From positions 1-23,982 of the forward strand of contig JALSNH010000211.1 in NCBI GenBank assembly GCA_026987085.1: a stretch of 23,982 nt of DNA, given 5' to 3'. Source of the DNA: Aquificota bacterium. GTDB lineage: Bacteria > Aquificota > Aquificia > Aquificales > QOAS01. Under the pieces are notes generated by a model that worked only from the letters and a program-made list of their open reading frames with translations, had not been told where the DNA came from and made no database searches. Position numbers and translations under genes: made by a program. Positions within the stretch are counted from its first letter, which is position 1. Every line of letters begins with the position of its first letter. This document shows, piece after piece, positions 6,396-13,453 of this stretch.

Positions 6396-8222
6396 ATGCC
6401 CCTTTTGGAAAGCTCTAAACTTATTGCTACCTACCTACTATGCCAGACCAAGCTAAGTAGTATCTCTTACCTATCAAATTCGAAAGTTCCTAAAGCAAAA
6501 ACCGTAGAACAATACTGTTTTCCATTCTTAAAGAAACCAACAGCTTCCTATATTCTTGAAGATCTAATAAACTACGCCTTCCTTACAAAAAATAAGAAAC
6601 TTGCAGAAAAGTTATATAAATTTGCTATAAAAAATTCAAATTTGATTTCCAAAAAAAACTTCTTTGAAATTCTAACCTTAAAAAGTCTTTTAAACGGAAG
6701 ATTTTTGGAACTGATCCTTTATGCACAAAAAGCCTTCTATGAAGGTTCAGATAACCCGCGTATTCTTATTTTGGTAGCCCTTTCATCGGAAATATGGGGG
6801 GATGTAGAAACCTTTTATAAAGCCGTTAGGAAACTTTACGAGGAAGGAAAAGATATAGAAAAATTTACCGACGATTTCTTTAAAGAAGAGGTTTTTCCTT
6901 TAAATGCAAAAACCATAAAAATAGGGGAAAAGTTATTGAAAATCCTTCCAGATGAGGAATACTTTATAAAATTTGCTCAAAGATTGGAACAAGCTGAAAA
7001 ATTTGAAGAGGAAGAAAAGGTTCTTAAAGAAGGTATTGAACTATATCCTAATAGCAAAGATTTGCAGAAGCTTTTAATTCGGTATTACATATTGACAAAT
7101 CGTGTAGATGAGGCGCATAAACTTGCATTGAAATATAATTTGGAAAGATATTTTTATCTACAAGCAATAAATTTCTCTTTCTATTTTCCCCTCTTAAAAA
7201 GATATGCAGATGAAGCTTTGAAAAAATATCCAAACGATAAAGAACTTTTAAGAGCTATACAGACCAAATATATCTTTCTGGGTTATGTAGAAGGTATTAA
7301 CAAGCTTGAAAACATACTTTTTTCTCAAAAAAATAAGGATATTGAAGATTTAACTTTACTCATTACTGCCCATTTTGTTTTTAAAGGTCATTTAAATGGC
7401 AATGAGATTAAGTTCATAGAAACTTTTTACAAAAAAAATCCTCAAAAACCGGAGGCTCAGCTTTTAAAAATTCTGAAGGATTTACAGTTTGGAAAAGTCA
7501 AAGAGGCCAAAAATATCTTAAACAGATTAAAAAACAACTACCCCCTTCTATCCGATTATCTTAAAACTATTTACAATGGCCTCTATCGCTATTTTTATTC
7601 CAAGGATTACGACACTTTCTATTTGGAAAACCCTATACTGCAGATAGCTTATTTGGAATTGCTTTACCACCTTAAGAAAAAAATCTATCTAAGCGTTGTG
7701 GAAAATCTAATAAAGAAGACGAAATCCCCAAAACTTTGTTCACTCTATTCTGTCCCTGCCTGGAAGGCAGGAGATTTAGAAACAACTTTAAAAGTTTCAG
7801 AAAGCTGTTTACAGAAATTCAAAAAAGATGCTGAACTTCTCAATTCGGTAGGTTATTTAATGCTTTTGATAAATCCTAAAAAGTATTTATTGCAGGCGGA
7901 AAAATTTTTAAAGGAAGCCTATAAACTGGATCCTAATAATCCAGCTATATACGATAGCCTCGGCTGGCTTTATTACTATAAAGGTGAATACTCCAAAGCG
8001 CTAAAGTGGTTTAAAAAAGTTTTAGAAAAGAATTCTGATGATCCTGTTGAATATTACCATATAGCCGTTTTGCTAACGCATATGAAACAGCCCTGTAAAG
8101 CAAGAAAGTATTTACAAAAAGCTTTTGAACTAAAAAATAACTATCCAATACCTCCAGAGCCGGATATCTATCAAAAAATGGAGGAACTAAAAAAGAAATT
8201 GAACAATCTATGTTCCAAGTAA
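6396..8222 (+). CDS. TPR-repeat protein of unknown role (608 aa)
   Basis: A large, helical, Lys/Leu/Phe-rich protein. Clear tetratricopeptide units lie in the C-terminal third: AEKFLKEAYKLDPNN from residue 501, then AIYDSLGWLYYYKGEYSKAL and VEYYHIAVLLTHMKQPCKAR with KYLQKAFEL, to about 580. The rest has degenerate TPR-like helical pairs (for example KFEEEEKVLKEGIELYPNSKDL). No enzyme domain is visible. The N terminus has no convincing signal peptide, although residues 8-16 are hydrophobic and end in Cys16. TPR arrays are protein-interaction scaffolds. The gene is clearly more AT-rich than its neighbours. It stands alone on the + strand with no co-directional partner until the ferredoxin 286 bp later. 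No Shine-Dalgarno precedes the ATG, and an upstream in-frame stop limits the start. Confidence 0.85.
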   Translation: MPLLESSKLIATYLLCQTKLSSISYLSNSKVPKAKTVEQYCFPFLKKPTASYILEDLINYAFLTKNKKLAEKLYKFAIKNSNLISKKNFFEILTLKSLLNGRFLELILYAQKAFYEGSDNPRILILVALSSEIWGDVETFYKAVRKLYEEGKDIEKFTDDFFKEEVFPLNAKTIKIGEKLLKILPDEEYFIKFAQRLEQAEKFEEEEKVLKEGIELYPNSKDLQKLLIRYYILTNRVDEAHKLALKYNLERYFYLQAINFSFYFPLLKRYADEALKKYPNDKELLRAIQTKYIFLGYVEGINKLENILFSQKNKDIEDLTLLITAHFVFKGHLNGNEIKFIETFYKKNPQKPEAQLLKILKDLQFGKVKEAKNILNRLKNNYPLLSDYLKTIYNGLYRYFYSKDYDTFYLENPILQIAYLELLYHLKKKIYLSVVENLIKKTKSPKLCSLYSVPAWKAGDLETTLKVSESCLQKFKKDAELLNSVGYLMLLINPKKYLLQAEKFLKEAYKLDPNNPAIYDSLGWLYYYKGEYSKALKWFKKVLEKNSDDPVEYYHIAVLLTHMKQPCKARKYLQKAFELKNNYPIPPEPDIYQKMEELKKKLNNLCSK

Positions 8223-8290
8223 ACCATTCTTAAAAAAGGTTGGGCTCTAGGTGAGTTATCTTTTCTAAGATTGCTTATTTTTATAGAAAA

Positions 8291-8361
8291 TTTGCGGGCC
8301 AAAGCCCTGTATCTACAAGGGACGCAAACCCATTCGAAGTCTTACACCTTTAATGTAGGGT
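8291..8361 (+). ncRNA. Candidate structured RNA upstream of the ferredoxin gene
   Basis: Part of the 286-bp gap at 8223-8508. On the + strand TTTGCG (8291-8296) pairs perfectly with CGCAAA (8323-8328). Inside, CCC (8305-8307) can pair with GGG (8319-8321), or GGGC with GCCC around a CAAA loop. Just downstream ACCC (8328-8331) pairs with GGGT (8358-8361), enclosing TACA/TGTA (8343-8346 and 8354-8357). The block GGGACGCAAACCC (8319-8331) differs by one base from the conserved GGGACGCAAAGCC of GEMM (c-di-GMP-I) riboswitches, and a CAAA precedes it in the right place. The conserved 3' P3 hairpin and its ligand-contacting C are not recognisable. No terminator lies before the ferredoxin promoter. 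A GEMM variant, an unrelated RNA and chance all remain possible. Confidence 0.35.
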
Positions 8362-8445
8362 AGTTTACTTTCGCCTTTCAATTGGAAAGAAAATCTTCCT
8401 ATCTGCAATAGCCGACAGACTTTTGGAGTCCTTTTAAAGGAGGAA

Positions 8446-8463
8446 TTTGTCAAATTTGACAAA
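8446..8463. promoter_or_regulatory. Perfect 18-bp palindromic operator candidate at the ferredoxin promoter
   Basis: TTTGTCAAATTTGACAAA is identical to its reverse complement. Its right half contains the -35-like TTGACA, so a bound dimer would block or reposition polymerase. The TTGTnAA...TTnACAA layout recalls Rex redox-repressor sites and some Crp/Fnr-family sites, but the central bases differ from both. The regulator is not identified. Confidence 0.6.
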
Positions 8464-8485
8464 CCAACTTTGGGACATTTATTAA
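8456..8485 (+). promoter_or_regulatory. Putative sigma70-type promoter of the ferredoxin gene
   Basis: TTGACA (8456-8461), an 18-bp spacer, then TATTAA (8480-8485). Initiation would fall near 8492, giving a leader of about 17 nt. The -35 is consensus; the -10 matches four of six bases. Confidence 0.5.
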
Positions 8486-8508
8486 CTCTCTCCTTAAAAA
8501 GGTTCTTT

Positions 8509-8832
8509 ATGAAGTTCAAACATGTTTTGGTATGTATGGCAAGAAAACCCAACCCGATGATGCCCTCCTGCGGTTCCAAAGGTGCCGACCAGATTGCTAT
8601 GAAATTCCAAGAGGAACTTATGAAGAGAGGACTTAATAACGTTCTTCTATCGGTAACCGGCTGCCTCGGAGCCTGTGAACTCGGACCCGTTGTTGTGGTA
8701 TACCCCGACGGAATTTGGTATGGCGGTGTAAAGCCGGAAGATGTTGAAGAGATTGTAGAAAAGCATATAGTCGGCGGCCAACCCGTTGAAAGGCTCCAAA
8801 TCACCCACCCTATTGAGGAACAAATTGTTTAA
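8509..8832 (+). CDS. Thioredoxin-fold [2Fe-2S] ferredoxin (Aquifex Fd type)
   Basis: A 107-aa soluble electron carrier of the thioredoxin-like [2Fe-2S] class, related to the NuoE/HoxE fold and to Aquifex and clostridial 2Fe-2S ferredoxins. The four cluster ligands are visible: Cys9 and Cys21 in VLVCMARKPNPMMPSCG, and Cys52 and Cys56 in TGCLGACELGP. The VVVYPDGIWYGGV strand and a Glu-rich helix follow. The ATG at 8509 is preferred over an in-frame ATG at 8470, because residue 1 then aligns with the family start and AAGG lies 6 nt upstream. It is flanked by a probable own promoter with an 18-bp palindrome and a 3' hairpin, so it is likely monocistronic. Its redox partner is unknown; hydrogenase, Nuo-like or biosynthetic enzymes are possible. 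Confidence 0.93.
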   Translation: MKFKHVLVCMARKPNPMMPSCGSKGADQIAMKFQEELMKRGLNNVLLSVTGCLGACELGPVVVVYPDGIWYGGVKPEDVEEIVEKHIVGGQPVERLQITHPIEEQIV

Positions 8833-8863
8833 AAAGACCTTTAATTGGGTGTTCTTTTTAAAC
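8827..8863 (+). terminator. Hairpin after the ferredoxin gene
   Basis: GTTTAAAAAGA (8827-8837) pairs perfectly with TCTTTTTAAAC (8853-8863) around a 15-nt loop. The left arm overlaps the ferredoxin stop codon. The stem is AT-rich but long, with T-rich sequence in its 3' arm. It may act as a terminator in either direction. Confidence 0.5.
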
Positions 8864-8900
8864 CTTTTACCCTTTTGGTAATCCTAAACTTAAACCGTTT

Positions 8901-9860
8901 ATGGAAAGAATTGTTGTTATCTACCACAAAGGGTGTCCCGATGGATACGGAGCCCTTTCGGGTGTTGTTTACAAATATGGAGTTAAAAATCTCTTTTACG
9001 ATGAGGAAAACGATATTCTCTACAACTACGATTCGAGCTTTGTAGCGATACCTTCCAACCACAGCACCGACTTTACAAGATTAAAGGAACTCCTTGAAAG
9101 GTATCCAAACGATAGTTTCACCCTCTATATGGTCGACTTTTTTGTCGATAAAATCTTCGAGGTTGTAAAAAATTACCCCAACATTAAAAGGGTTATAGTT
9201 ATCGACCACCACAAAACGGCAAAGGAAATCATCGATAAAGGTATTCCCGAGGAGGTCAAGGATAAATTTGAAGTACACCTCAACATGGACCACTCGGCGG
9301 CCGTTTTAACTTGGAAGGTCCTTAACGGTTTTGTTCCCGAAATTATGGAATATATCGAAGATAGGGATATCTGGAAGTGGGAAATTCCCGATTCACTCTA
9401 TGTTCTTACGGCCATCGATGCCAAAGTTTTCAACGTTTTAAAACCGAATGAGATTGTTGAAAAACTGCTGGAGCTTGCCAAAAACTTCCCCAAAGAGGAG
9501 TTTGCTAAAGAGGGTCAATCAATGATTGAATTTAAGGAATCGGTCGTCCAGAGGTTGGTAAATAATAATGCCCACTACATTGTTTTGCCGAGCGGACACA
9601 AACTTCTGGCGGTAAACTCCTCGGTATTCCAATCCGATATAGGCAACAGGTTAGCACAAATATCCCCCGAAGGAGTGGCTTGCGTTTATGCGGTATCCCC
9701 CAAAGAGGACGGAGTTTACGTTAACTGCTCGGTAAGGAGCATAAACGGTAGGGCAAGGGAGATAGCGCAAGCCAACGGTGGCGGTGGCCATGATAACGCA
9801 GCCGGCTGCAGGGTTTTGCTCGAAGAGGTTAAATTTGAACCTATTAACTCCAATAAATAA
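8901..9860 (+). CDS. DHH/DHHA1-family phosphoesterase
   Basis: A 319-aa metal-dependent phosphoesterase of the DHH superfamily, which includes RecJ, NrnA-type oligoribonucleases, cyclic-dinucleotide phosphodiesterases and related enzymes. The N-terminal DHH domain shows motif I HKGCPDGYGAL with His9 and Asp14, motif II Asp79 in MVDF, and motif III VIDHHKT with Asp102-His103-His104. The C-terminal DHHA1 domain has GGGGHDNAAG at 293-302, the substrate phosphate-binding loop. No CBS, PAS or membrane domain is present. The stand-alone format fits NrnA-like nano-RNA or pAp-type hydrolases, but the substrate cannot be decided. No Shine-Dalgarno; the start context is AAACCGTTTATG. A strong GC hairpin follows the stop codon. 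Confidence 0.9.
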   Translation: MERIVVIYHKGCPDGYGALSGVVYKYGVKNLFYDEENDILYNYDSSFVAIPSNHSTDFTRLKELLERYPNDSFTLYMVDFFVDKIFEVVKNYPNIKRVIVIDHHKTAKEIIDKGIPEEVKDKFEVHLNMDHSAAVLTWKVLNGFVPEIMEYIEDRDIWKWEIPDSLYVLTAIDAKVFNVLKPNEIVEKLLELAKNFPKEEFAKEGQSMIEFKESVVQRLVNNNAHYIVLPSGHKLLAVNSSVFQSDIGNRLAQISPEGVACVYAVSPKEDGVYVNCSVRSINGRAREIAQANGGGGHDNAAGCRVLLEEVKFEPINSNK

Positions 9861-9862
9861 CT

Positions 9863-9890
9863 CCCGCGCGAAGCGCGGGCTAAATATTTT
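9863..9890 (+). terminator. GC hairpin after the DHH gene
   Basis: CCCGCGC-GAA-GCGCGGG (9863-9879) forms a perfect 7-bp stem two nt after the DHH stop, followed by CTAAATATTTT. The T-tract is interrupted, so termination may be partial. The panE ATG is at 9901. Confidence 0.6.
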
Positions 9891-9900
9891 ACCTATTTAA

Positions 9901-10848
9901 ATGAGGATATTGGTTTACGGCTTAGGAGCTCTCGGTTCTGCCTTTGCCGGTTTTTTAAAAAAATCGGGACATGAGGTTTTTGCCGTAGGAAGAAAGCGCT
10001 TAATCGAACCTGTAAAAATAAACGGTTTAAAAATTTCCGGCATTTGGGGAGAGCATAAGGTTGAAATTAAGGAGGTTTATGAAAATATTGAAGAATTACC
10101 CGTAAAGGATTTTGATTTGGTAATTTTAACCGTAAAAAGTTATGATACAGAAAGAGCTTTAGAAGACCTTAAAGGAATTTCTTTTAAATATCTTTTGCTT
10201 GCCCAAAATGGCTATGGAAACTACGAAAAAGCTATAGCGATTTTTGGAAGGGAAAAAGTAATCCTTTCGAGGGTTATTTTTGGAGCCGAAATACCCTCAC
10301 CCGGTGAGGTAAGGATAACCGTTATAGCAGATGATGTTGTAATAGGAAACCCCGACGGTGCTATTAAAGAAGAGGAATTAAAAACTATAGCAAGTATTTT
10401 AAACTCGGCCGGTATTCCAACCCGCTATTCTCCAGATGTTTATAAATACCTGTGGGATAAAATTCTTTATAACAGCGCTTTAAATCCGTTGGGAGCTCTT
10501 TTAGAAACCAACTACGGAACCCTAGCTAAACTTCCTGAAACCAGGAAAACCATGGACCAAATAATCGACGAGATATTTGCCGTTTGCCAAGCAAAAGGAA
10601 TAGAGCTATTTCATCAATCTGCTGAAGAATATAAAAAACTTTTTTACGAAAAACTTATACCGCCTACGGCGGAGCATTTCCCTTCAATGTATTGGGATAT
10701 AAAAAACGGTAAAAGGGTTGAAATAGATGCTTTGAATGGCGCAATTGTAAAGTTAGGTAGGGAAGTAGGAATTCCTACACCGGTCAATGAAACTATAACA
10801 AATCTTGTAAAGGCAAAGGAGATATTAAACATTCCAAAAGGAAGATGA
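9901..10848 (+). CDS. panE: 2-dehydropantoate 2-reductase (ketopantoate reductase)
   Basis: PanE reduces ketopantoate to pantoate with NADPH, in coenzyme A synthesis. The 315-aa protein has the N-terminal GLGALG dinucleotide loop (7-12), TVKSYD with Lys79, and AQNG at 101-104. The helical C-domain carries the catalytic Lys187 and Asn191 in WDKILYNSALNPLGAL and Glu274 in VEIDALNG. The GREVGIPTPVNET motif closes the family signature. Length is typical. The start sits in TACCTATTTAAATG without a Shine-Dalgarno, right after a terminator-like hairpin. The 3' end overlaps the convergent cysteine synthase gene by 24 bp. No panB, panC or panD is nearby. Some PanE-like paralogues act on other keto acids, but all key residues are present here. 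Confidence 0.9.
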   Translation: MRILVYGLGALGSAFAGFLKKSGHEVFAVGRKRLIEPVKINGLKISGIWGEHKVEIKEVYENIEELPVKDFDLVILTVKSYDTERALEDLKGISFKYLLLAQNGYGNYEKAIAIFGREKVILSRVIFGAEIPSPGEVRITVIADDVVIGNPDGAIKEEELKTIASILNSAGIPTRYSPDVYKYLWDKILYNSALNPLGALLETNYGTLAKLPETRKTMDQIIDEIFAVCQAKGIELFHQSAEEYKKLFYEKLIPPTAEHFPSMYWDIKNGKRVEIDALNGAIVKLGREVGIPTPVNETITNLVKAKEILNIPKGR

Positions 10849-11760
10849 AAGGTATTTTTCCCCTCCATCGGGAGAAATAACAACTATTACCCCTTTTTGC
10901 AAGTTCTTTGATAATTCCAATGCAGCCCGAACTGCCGCTCCGGAAGATATTCCTAAAAGCAAACCTTCTTCTTTCGCCAACCTTCGTGTCATATCGTAGG
11001 CTTCCTCGGTTTTTACATAAACCATTCTGTCAATAATCGTTTCATCAAAGATACCCGGTTTTATGGAACTCTCCATATGTTTTAACCCTTCTATACCGTG
11101 CTTTGCCTCCGCCGGTTGAACTCCAACAATTTCTATGTTGGGATTGTAGATTTTCAAACGCCTTCCGGTTCCAACTAAAGTTCCTCCTGTTCCTGCACCG
11201 GCTACAAAGTGGGTGATCCTTCCTTTGGTCTGCTCCCAAATTTCTATCCCGGTGGAGTAAAAGTGGGCTTTCCAATTTGAATGGTTGTTATATTGGTCTA
11301 CATAATAATAGCGGTTGGGATACCTTTTTACAAGCTCTCTCACAAAGCGTATGGCCCCGTCAGTTCCTTCCTCGGCTGGGGTTAAATGGAGCTTTGCTCC
11401 GAAGATTTTTAAAATCCTTTTCCGTTCTTCGGAAACTCCCTCCGACATAGCCAATTCAACCTTAAAACCTAAAGCCCTCCCAATCATAGCCAAAGCTATA
11501 CCTGTGTTCCCACTAGTTGCATCTATAATGGTTTTATCGGGTGTTAACTCGCCCTTTTTTATTGCGTCCATTATCATTCTTAAAGCAGGCCTATCTTTCA
11601 CAGACCCCCCTGGGTTAAATTTCTCAAGCTTTATCCAAATTTCGACATCGGGATTCAGATTTAAATACCTTAACTTTACAAGGGGAGTATTCCCTATCAG
11701 TTTCACAAGTTCTTCCCGAGGTTTTCTAAAAGGCTCGTCAAATTCGCCGTAAACAAACAT
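10825..11760 (-). CDS. cysK: PLP-dependent cysteine synthase (CysK/CysM family)
   Basis: The enzyme makes L-cysteine from sulfide (or another sulfur donor) and O-acetylserine or O-phosphoserine. The 311-aa fold-type II PLP protein has the Schiff-base lysine Lys55 in NPGGSVKDRPA, the SGNTG substrate loop (83-87), the phosphate-binding GAGTGGT and the late GISSGAA motif. GISSGAA is more CysK-like, while the SEERKRILKIFGA segment recalls CysM and O-phosphoserine enzymes, so the donor is not settled. Its ATG follows directly on the TAG of the upstream 106-aa membrane protein gene (TAGATG), implying translational coupling. The 3' ends of this gene and panE overlap by 24 bp. No cysE is visible. Confidence 0.9.
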   Translation of the reverse strand: MFVYGEFDEPFRKPREELVKLIGNTPLVKLRYLNLNPDVEIWIKLEKFNPGGSVKDRPALRMIMDAIKKGELTPDKTIIDATSGNTGIALAMIGRALGFKVELAMSEGVSEERKRILKIFGAKLHLTPAEEGTDGAIRFVRELVKRYPNRYYYVDQYNNHSNWKAHFYSTGIEIWEQTKGRITHFVAGAGTGGTLVGTGRRLKIYNPNIEIVGVQPAEAKHGIEGLKHMESSIKPGIFDETIIDRMVYVKTEEAYDMTRRLAKEEGLLLGISSGAAVRAALELSKNLQKGVIVVISPDGGEKYLSSSFWNV

Positions 11761-12081
11761 CTACTTATATTCCACTATAACTACTCCTCCCCAAGCACCA
11801 ACCCTTACAATTTTCCCATCATTTGTTTTAAAAGTAATTACACCAGTATGAAGCTTGCCGTTTTCACTTTCTTCAAACCAAACGTAGCCTTTACCATGAT
11901 ATACCTTTACAGGTTTTATTGTTCCTGCAGAATAAATATAAACGGTGTATTCCCCTCCACTAATTTTTAAAAGGGTTTTTTCCAGTTTGGTTCCCACTTT
12001 GGATTGAACTAACCAATAAGCTCCTCCGACAAAAAGGATAATAAGAAAAGCAACCATCAATAAAAGATAAGACTTTTTCAT
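11761..12081 (-). CDS. Membrane-anchored small protein of unknown function (106 aa)
   Basis: I do not recognise this family. The N terminus (MKKSYLLLMVAFLIILFVGGAYWLV) is a single hydrophobic helix at about 5-25 after two lysines, so it is an anchor or uncleaved signal. The remaining 80 residues are beta-rich, with alternating hydrophobic strands (EYTVYIYSAG, KVYHGKGYVWFEE, GVITFKTNDGKIVRVGA, GVVIVEY), and probably face the periplasm. There is no cysteine and no lipobox. The TAG stop directly touches the ATG of the cysteine synthase, so the two are almost certainly cotranscribed. A structured leader lies upstream (hairpins at 12110-12144 and 12221-12236). A functional link to sulfur metabolism is only suggested by this arrangement. 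Confidence 0.78.
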   Translation of the reverse strand: MKKSYLLLMVAFLIILFVGGAYWLVQSKVGTKLEKTLLKISGGEYTVYIYSAGTIKPVKVYHGKGYVWFEESENGKLHTGVITFKTNDGKIVRVGAWGGVVIVEYK

Positions 12082-12109
12082 AGAAGATTATTGTCGTTCA
12101 TATTTAGTT

Positions 12110-12144
12110 AGGAAACATATTAAAAATCTAAGATTTTGTTTCCT
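12110..12144 (-). repeat. Compound hairpin in the leader of the 106-aa/cysK unit
   Basis: AGGAAAC (12110-12116) pairs with GTTTCCT (12138-12144). Inside, AAAATC (12123-12128) pairs with GATTTT (12132-12137) around TAA. The outer stem ends 29 nt before the start codon at 12081. It could be a 5' UTR structure or an operator. Confidence 0.45.
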
Positions 12145-12220
12145 ATAAATTGAGGTCAATAACTAAAGAGTATTTTCGTTCTTTCTAAAGAAAATCCTTT
12201 TAGTGTTCATATTTTCCTCT

Positions 12221-12236
12221 GCCCCTGTTAAGGGGC
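12221..12236. repeat. GC-rich hairpin downstream of ftsZ
   Basis: GCCCCT (12221-12226), loop GTTA, AGGGGC (12231-12236). This is the only GC-rich element in an AT-rich gap. On the minus strand AGAGGAAAATATG follows it, a Shine-Dalgarno-like sequence and start codon of a 15-codon ORF. Confidence 0.45.
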
Positions 12237-12345
12237 TTAAAAATAAAGCAATAGATACTTTTGTGTTGAAAAAAATTCTTTATATAGCATATAGATTCCA
12301 GCACCAACTATTGAAAAAAAATTAAATGTTGAAAAGAAAAAATCC

Positions 12346-13452
12346 TTAGCGGAGTTTGCGTAGCTTTTTTAAAATTGCAGGAATATCTTCCGATAAAGCT
12401 TCTTCTTTTTTAGTTTTGATAATTTTTTTCTCTTCGGTTGTAGGTTCCACTTTTTCCGTAGTAACTAGTTGTTTGGTTACCTTTTTAGGTAAATTCTCTT
12501 TTAGAGAAAGTCCCGGCGATTCAAAACCTGTAGCGATAATAGTTACTTCAAATTTATCGGTTTCAGGAACCAATGTCGCTCCAAAAACTACCAGATTATC
12601 GGAAGCCAGCTCATTTTCTATCTTTTGCATAGCGTAATCTAAATCGGAGAGAGTAATATTTTCATCTGCCCAGAAAGTAACAATTAAGCGACTCGCTCCA
12701 CTAATGCTCTCTCCTTCAAGTAGAGGGGAATGAATAGCCTGATTTATGGCCTCTTCAATTCTATTATCACCGCTGGCATTACCAACACCAATAAGAGAAA
12801 GGCCACCGTCTTTTAAAACCGTCTGAACATCGGCAAAATCTATATTAATAAGCGCAGGTTCTACAACAACCTTTGTTATACCCCTTACAGCTTTGGACAA
12901 TACTTCATCGACCATTTTGAAAGCTTGCGAAAGTTTCAAATCGGGAAGCCCCATTTCTAAAAGGCGTTGGTTATGTACTACTATATAAGCATCGGTAGCT
13001 TCTTTAATTCTTTCAAGTCCCCTTTTAGCTATTTCCATTCTCTGTTTTCCTTCAAAACGGAAGGGCAAAGTTACAACGGCAACTGTTAAAATTCCAAGTT
13101 CTTTAGCAACTTGGGCTATTACCGGTGCGGCTCCCGTTCCTGTTCCTCCTCCCAAGCCAGCTGCAATGAAAACCATATCCGCGTCGCTAATTATTTCTTT
13201 AATCTTTTCTATATCTTCTAAGGCTGCCTGTTCACCAATTTCGGGACGAGCTCCAGCTCCCAAACCTCTCGTAATTTTTTCACCGATTTGCAATTTATAA
13301 GGCACTTCTAGCAGACTTAAATGCTGAACATCGGTATTGACAGCGTAGACCTCCACACCATTTATACCTTCTTTAACCATTCGATTTACAGCATTGCAAC
13401 CGGCTCCACCTACACCGATAACTTTTATTACGGTAGGATTTAGTTCATTCAT
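12346..13452 (-). CDS. ftsZ: Cell division GTPase FtsZ
   Basis: FtsZ polymerises into the cytokinetic Z-ring under the membrane. The 368-aa protein has the tubulin signature GGGTGTG at 101-107, the N-terminal VGGAGCNAVNRM loop, and the T7 synergy loop N203-I-D205-F-A-D208 that completes the GTPase site of the next subunit. A variable linker near 320-352 follows. The C-terminal DIPAILKKLRKLR (356-368) matches the conserved peptide that binds FtsA and other partners. The start lies one base after the ftsA stop (TAA-A-ATG), with GAGGA from the last ftsA codons as Shine-Dalgarno. It is the last gene of the ddl-ftsQAZ unit; a 264-bp AT-rich gap follows. Confidence 0.98.
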   Translation of the reverse strand: MNELNPTVIKVIGVGGAGCNAVNRMVKEGINGVEVYAVNTDVQHLSLLEVPYKLQIGEKITRGLGAGARPEIGEQAALEDIEKIKEIISDADMVFIAAGLGGGTGTGAAPVIAQVAKELGILTVAVVTLPFRFEGKQRMEIAKRGLERIKEATDAYIVVHNQRLLEMGLPDLKLSQAFKMVDEVLSKAVRGITKVVVEPALINIDFADVQTVLKDGGLSLIGVGNASGDNRIEEAINQAIHSPLLEGESISGASRLIVTFWADENITLSDLDYAMQKIENELASDNLVVFGATLVPETDKFEVTIIATGFESPGLSLKENLPKKVTKQLVTTEKVEPTTEEKKIIKTKKEEALSEDIPAILKKLRKLR

Positions 13453-13453
13453 T

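Larger units (their letters stand above)
12082..12345. other. AT-rich intergenic region with two inverted repeats
   Basis: This 264-bp gap separates the 3' end of ftsZ from the 106-aa gene, both minus strand. It holds a compound hairpin (12110-12144), a GC hairpin (12221-12236) without an adjacent T-tract on the minus strand, a short palindrome TTCTTTCTAAAGAA near 12179-12192, and a possible 15-codon ORF (12210-12163, minus). No clear ftsZ terminator and no known riboswitch were recognised. It likely contains the promoter of the 106-aa/cysK unit. Confidence 0.6.

Noticed and set aside
8291..8400. A complete c-di-GMP-I (GEMM) riboswitch
   Set aside because: Only the GGGACGCAAA-type block and one flanking CAAA match. 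The conserved P3 hairpin and its C are not found, and no expression platform leads into the ferredoxin gene, so only a candidate RNA is reported.
8313..8804. A 163-codon open frame on the minus strand opposite the ferredoxin gene
   Set aside because: It is antisense to a gene with all four cluster cysteines, has no recognisable domain and is Pro/Ser/Thr-rich in the way typical of reverse-frame reading.
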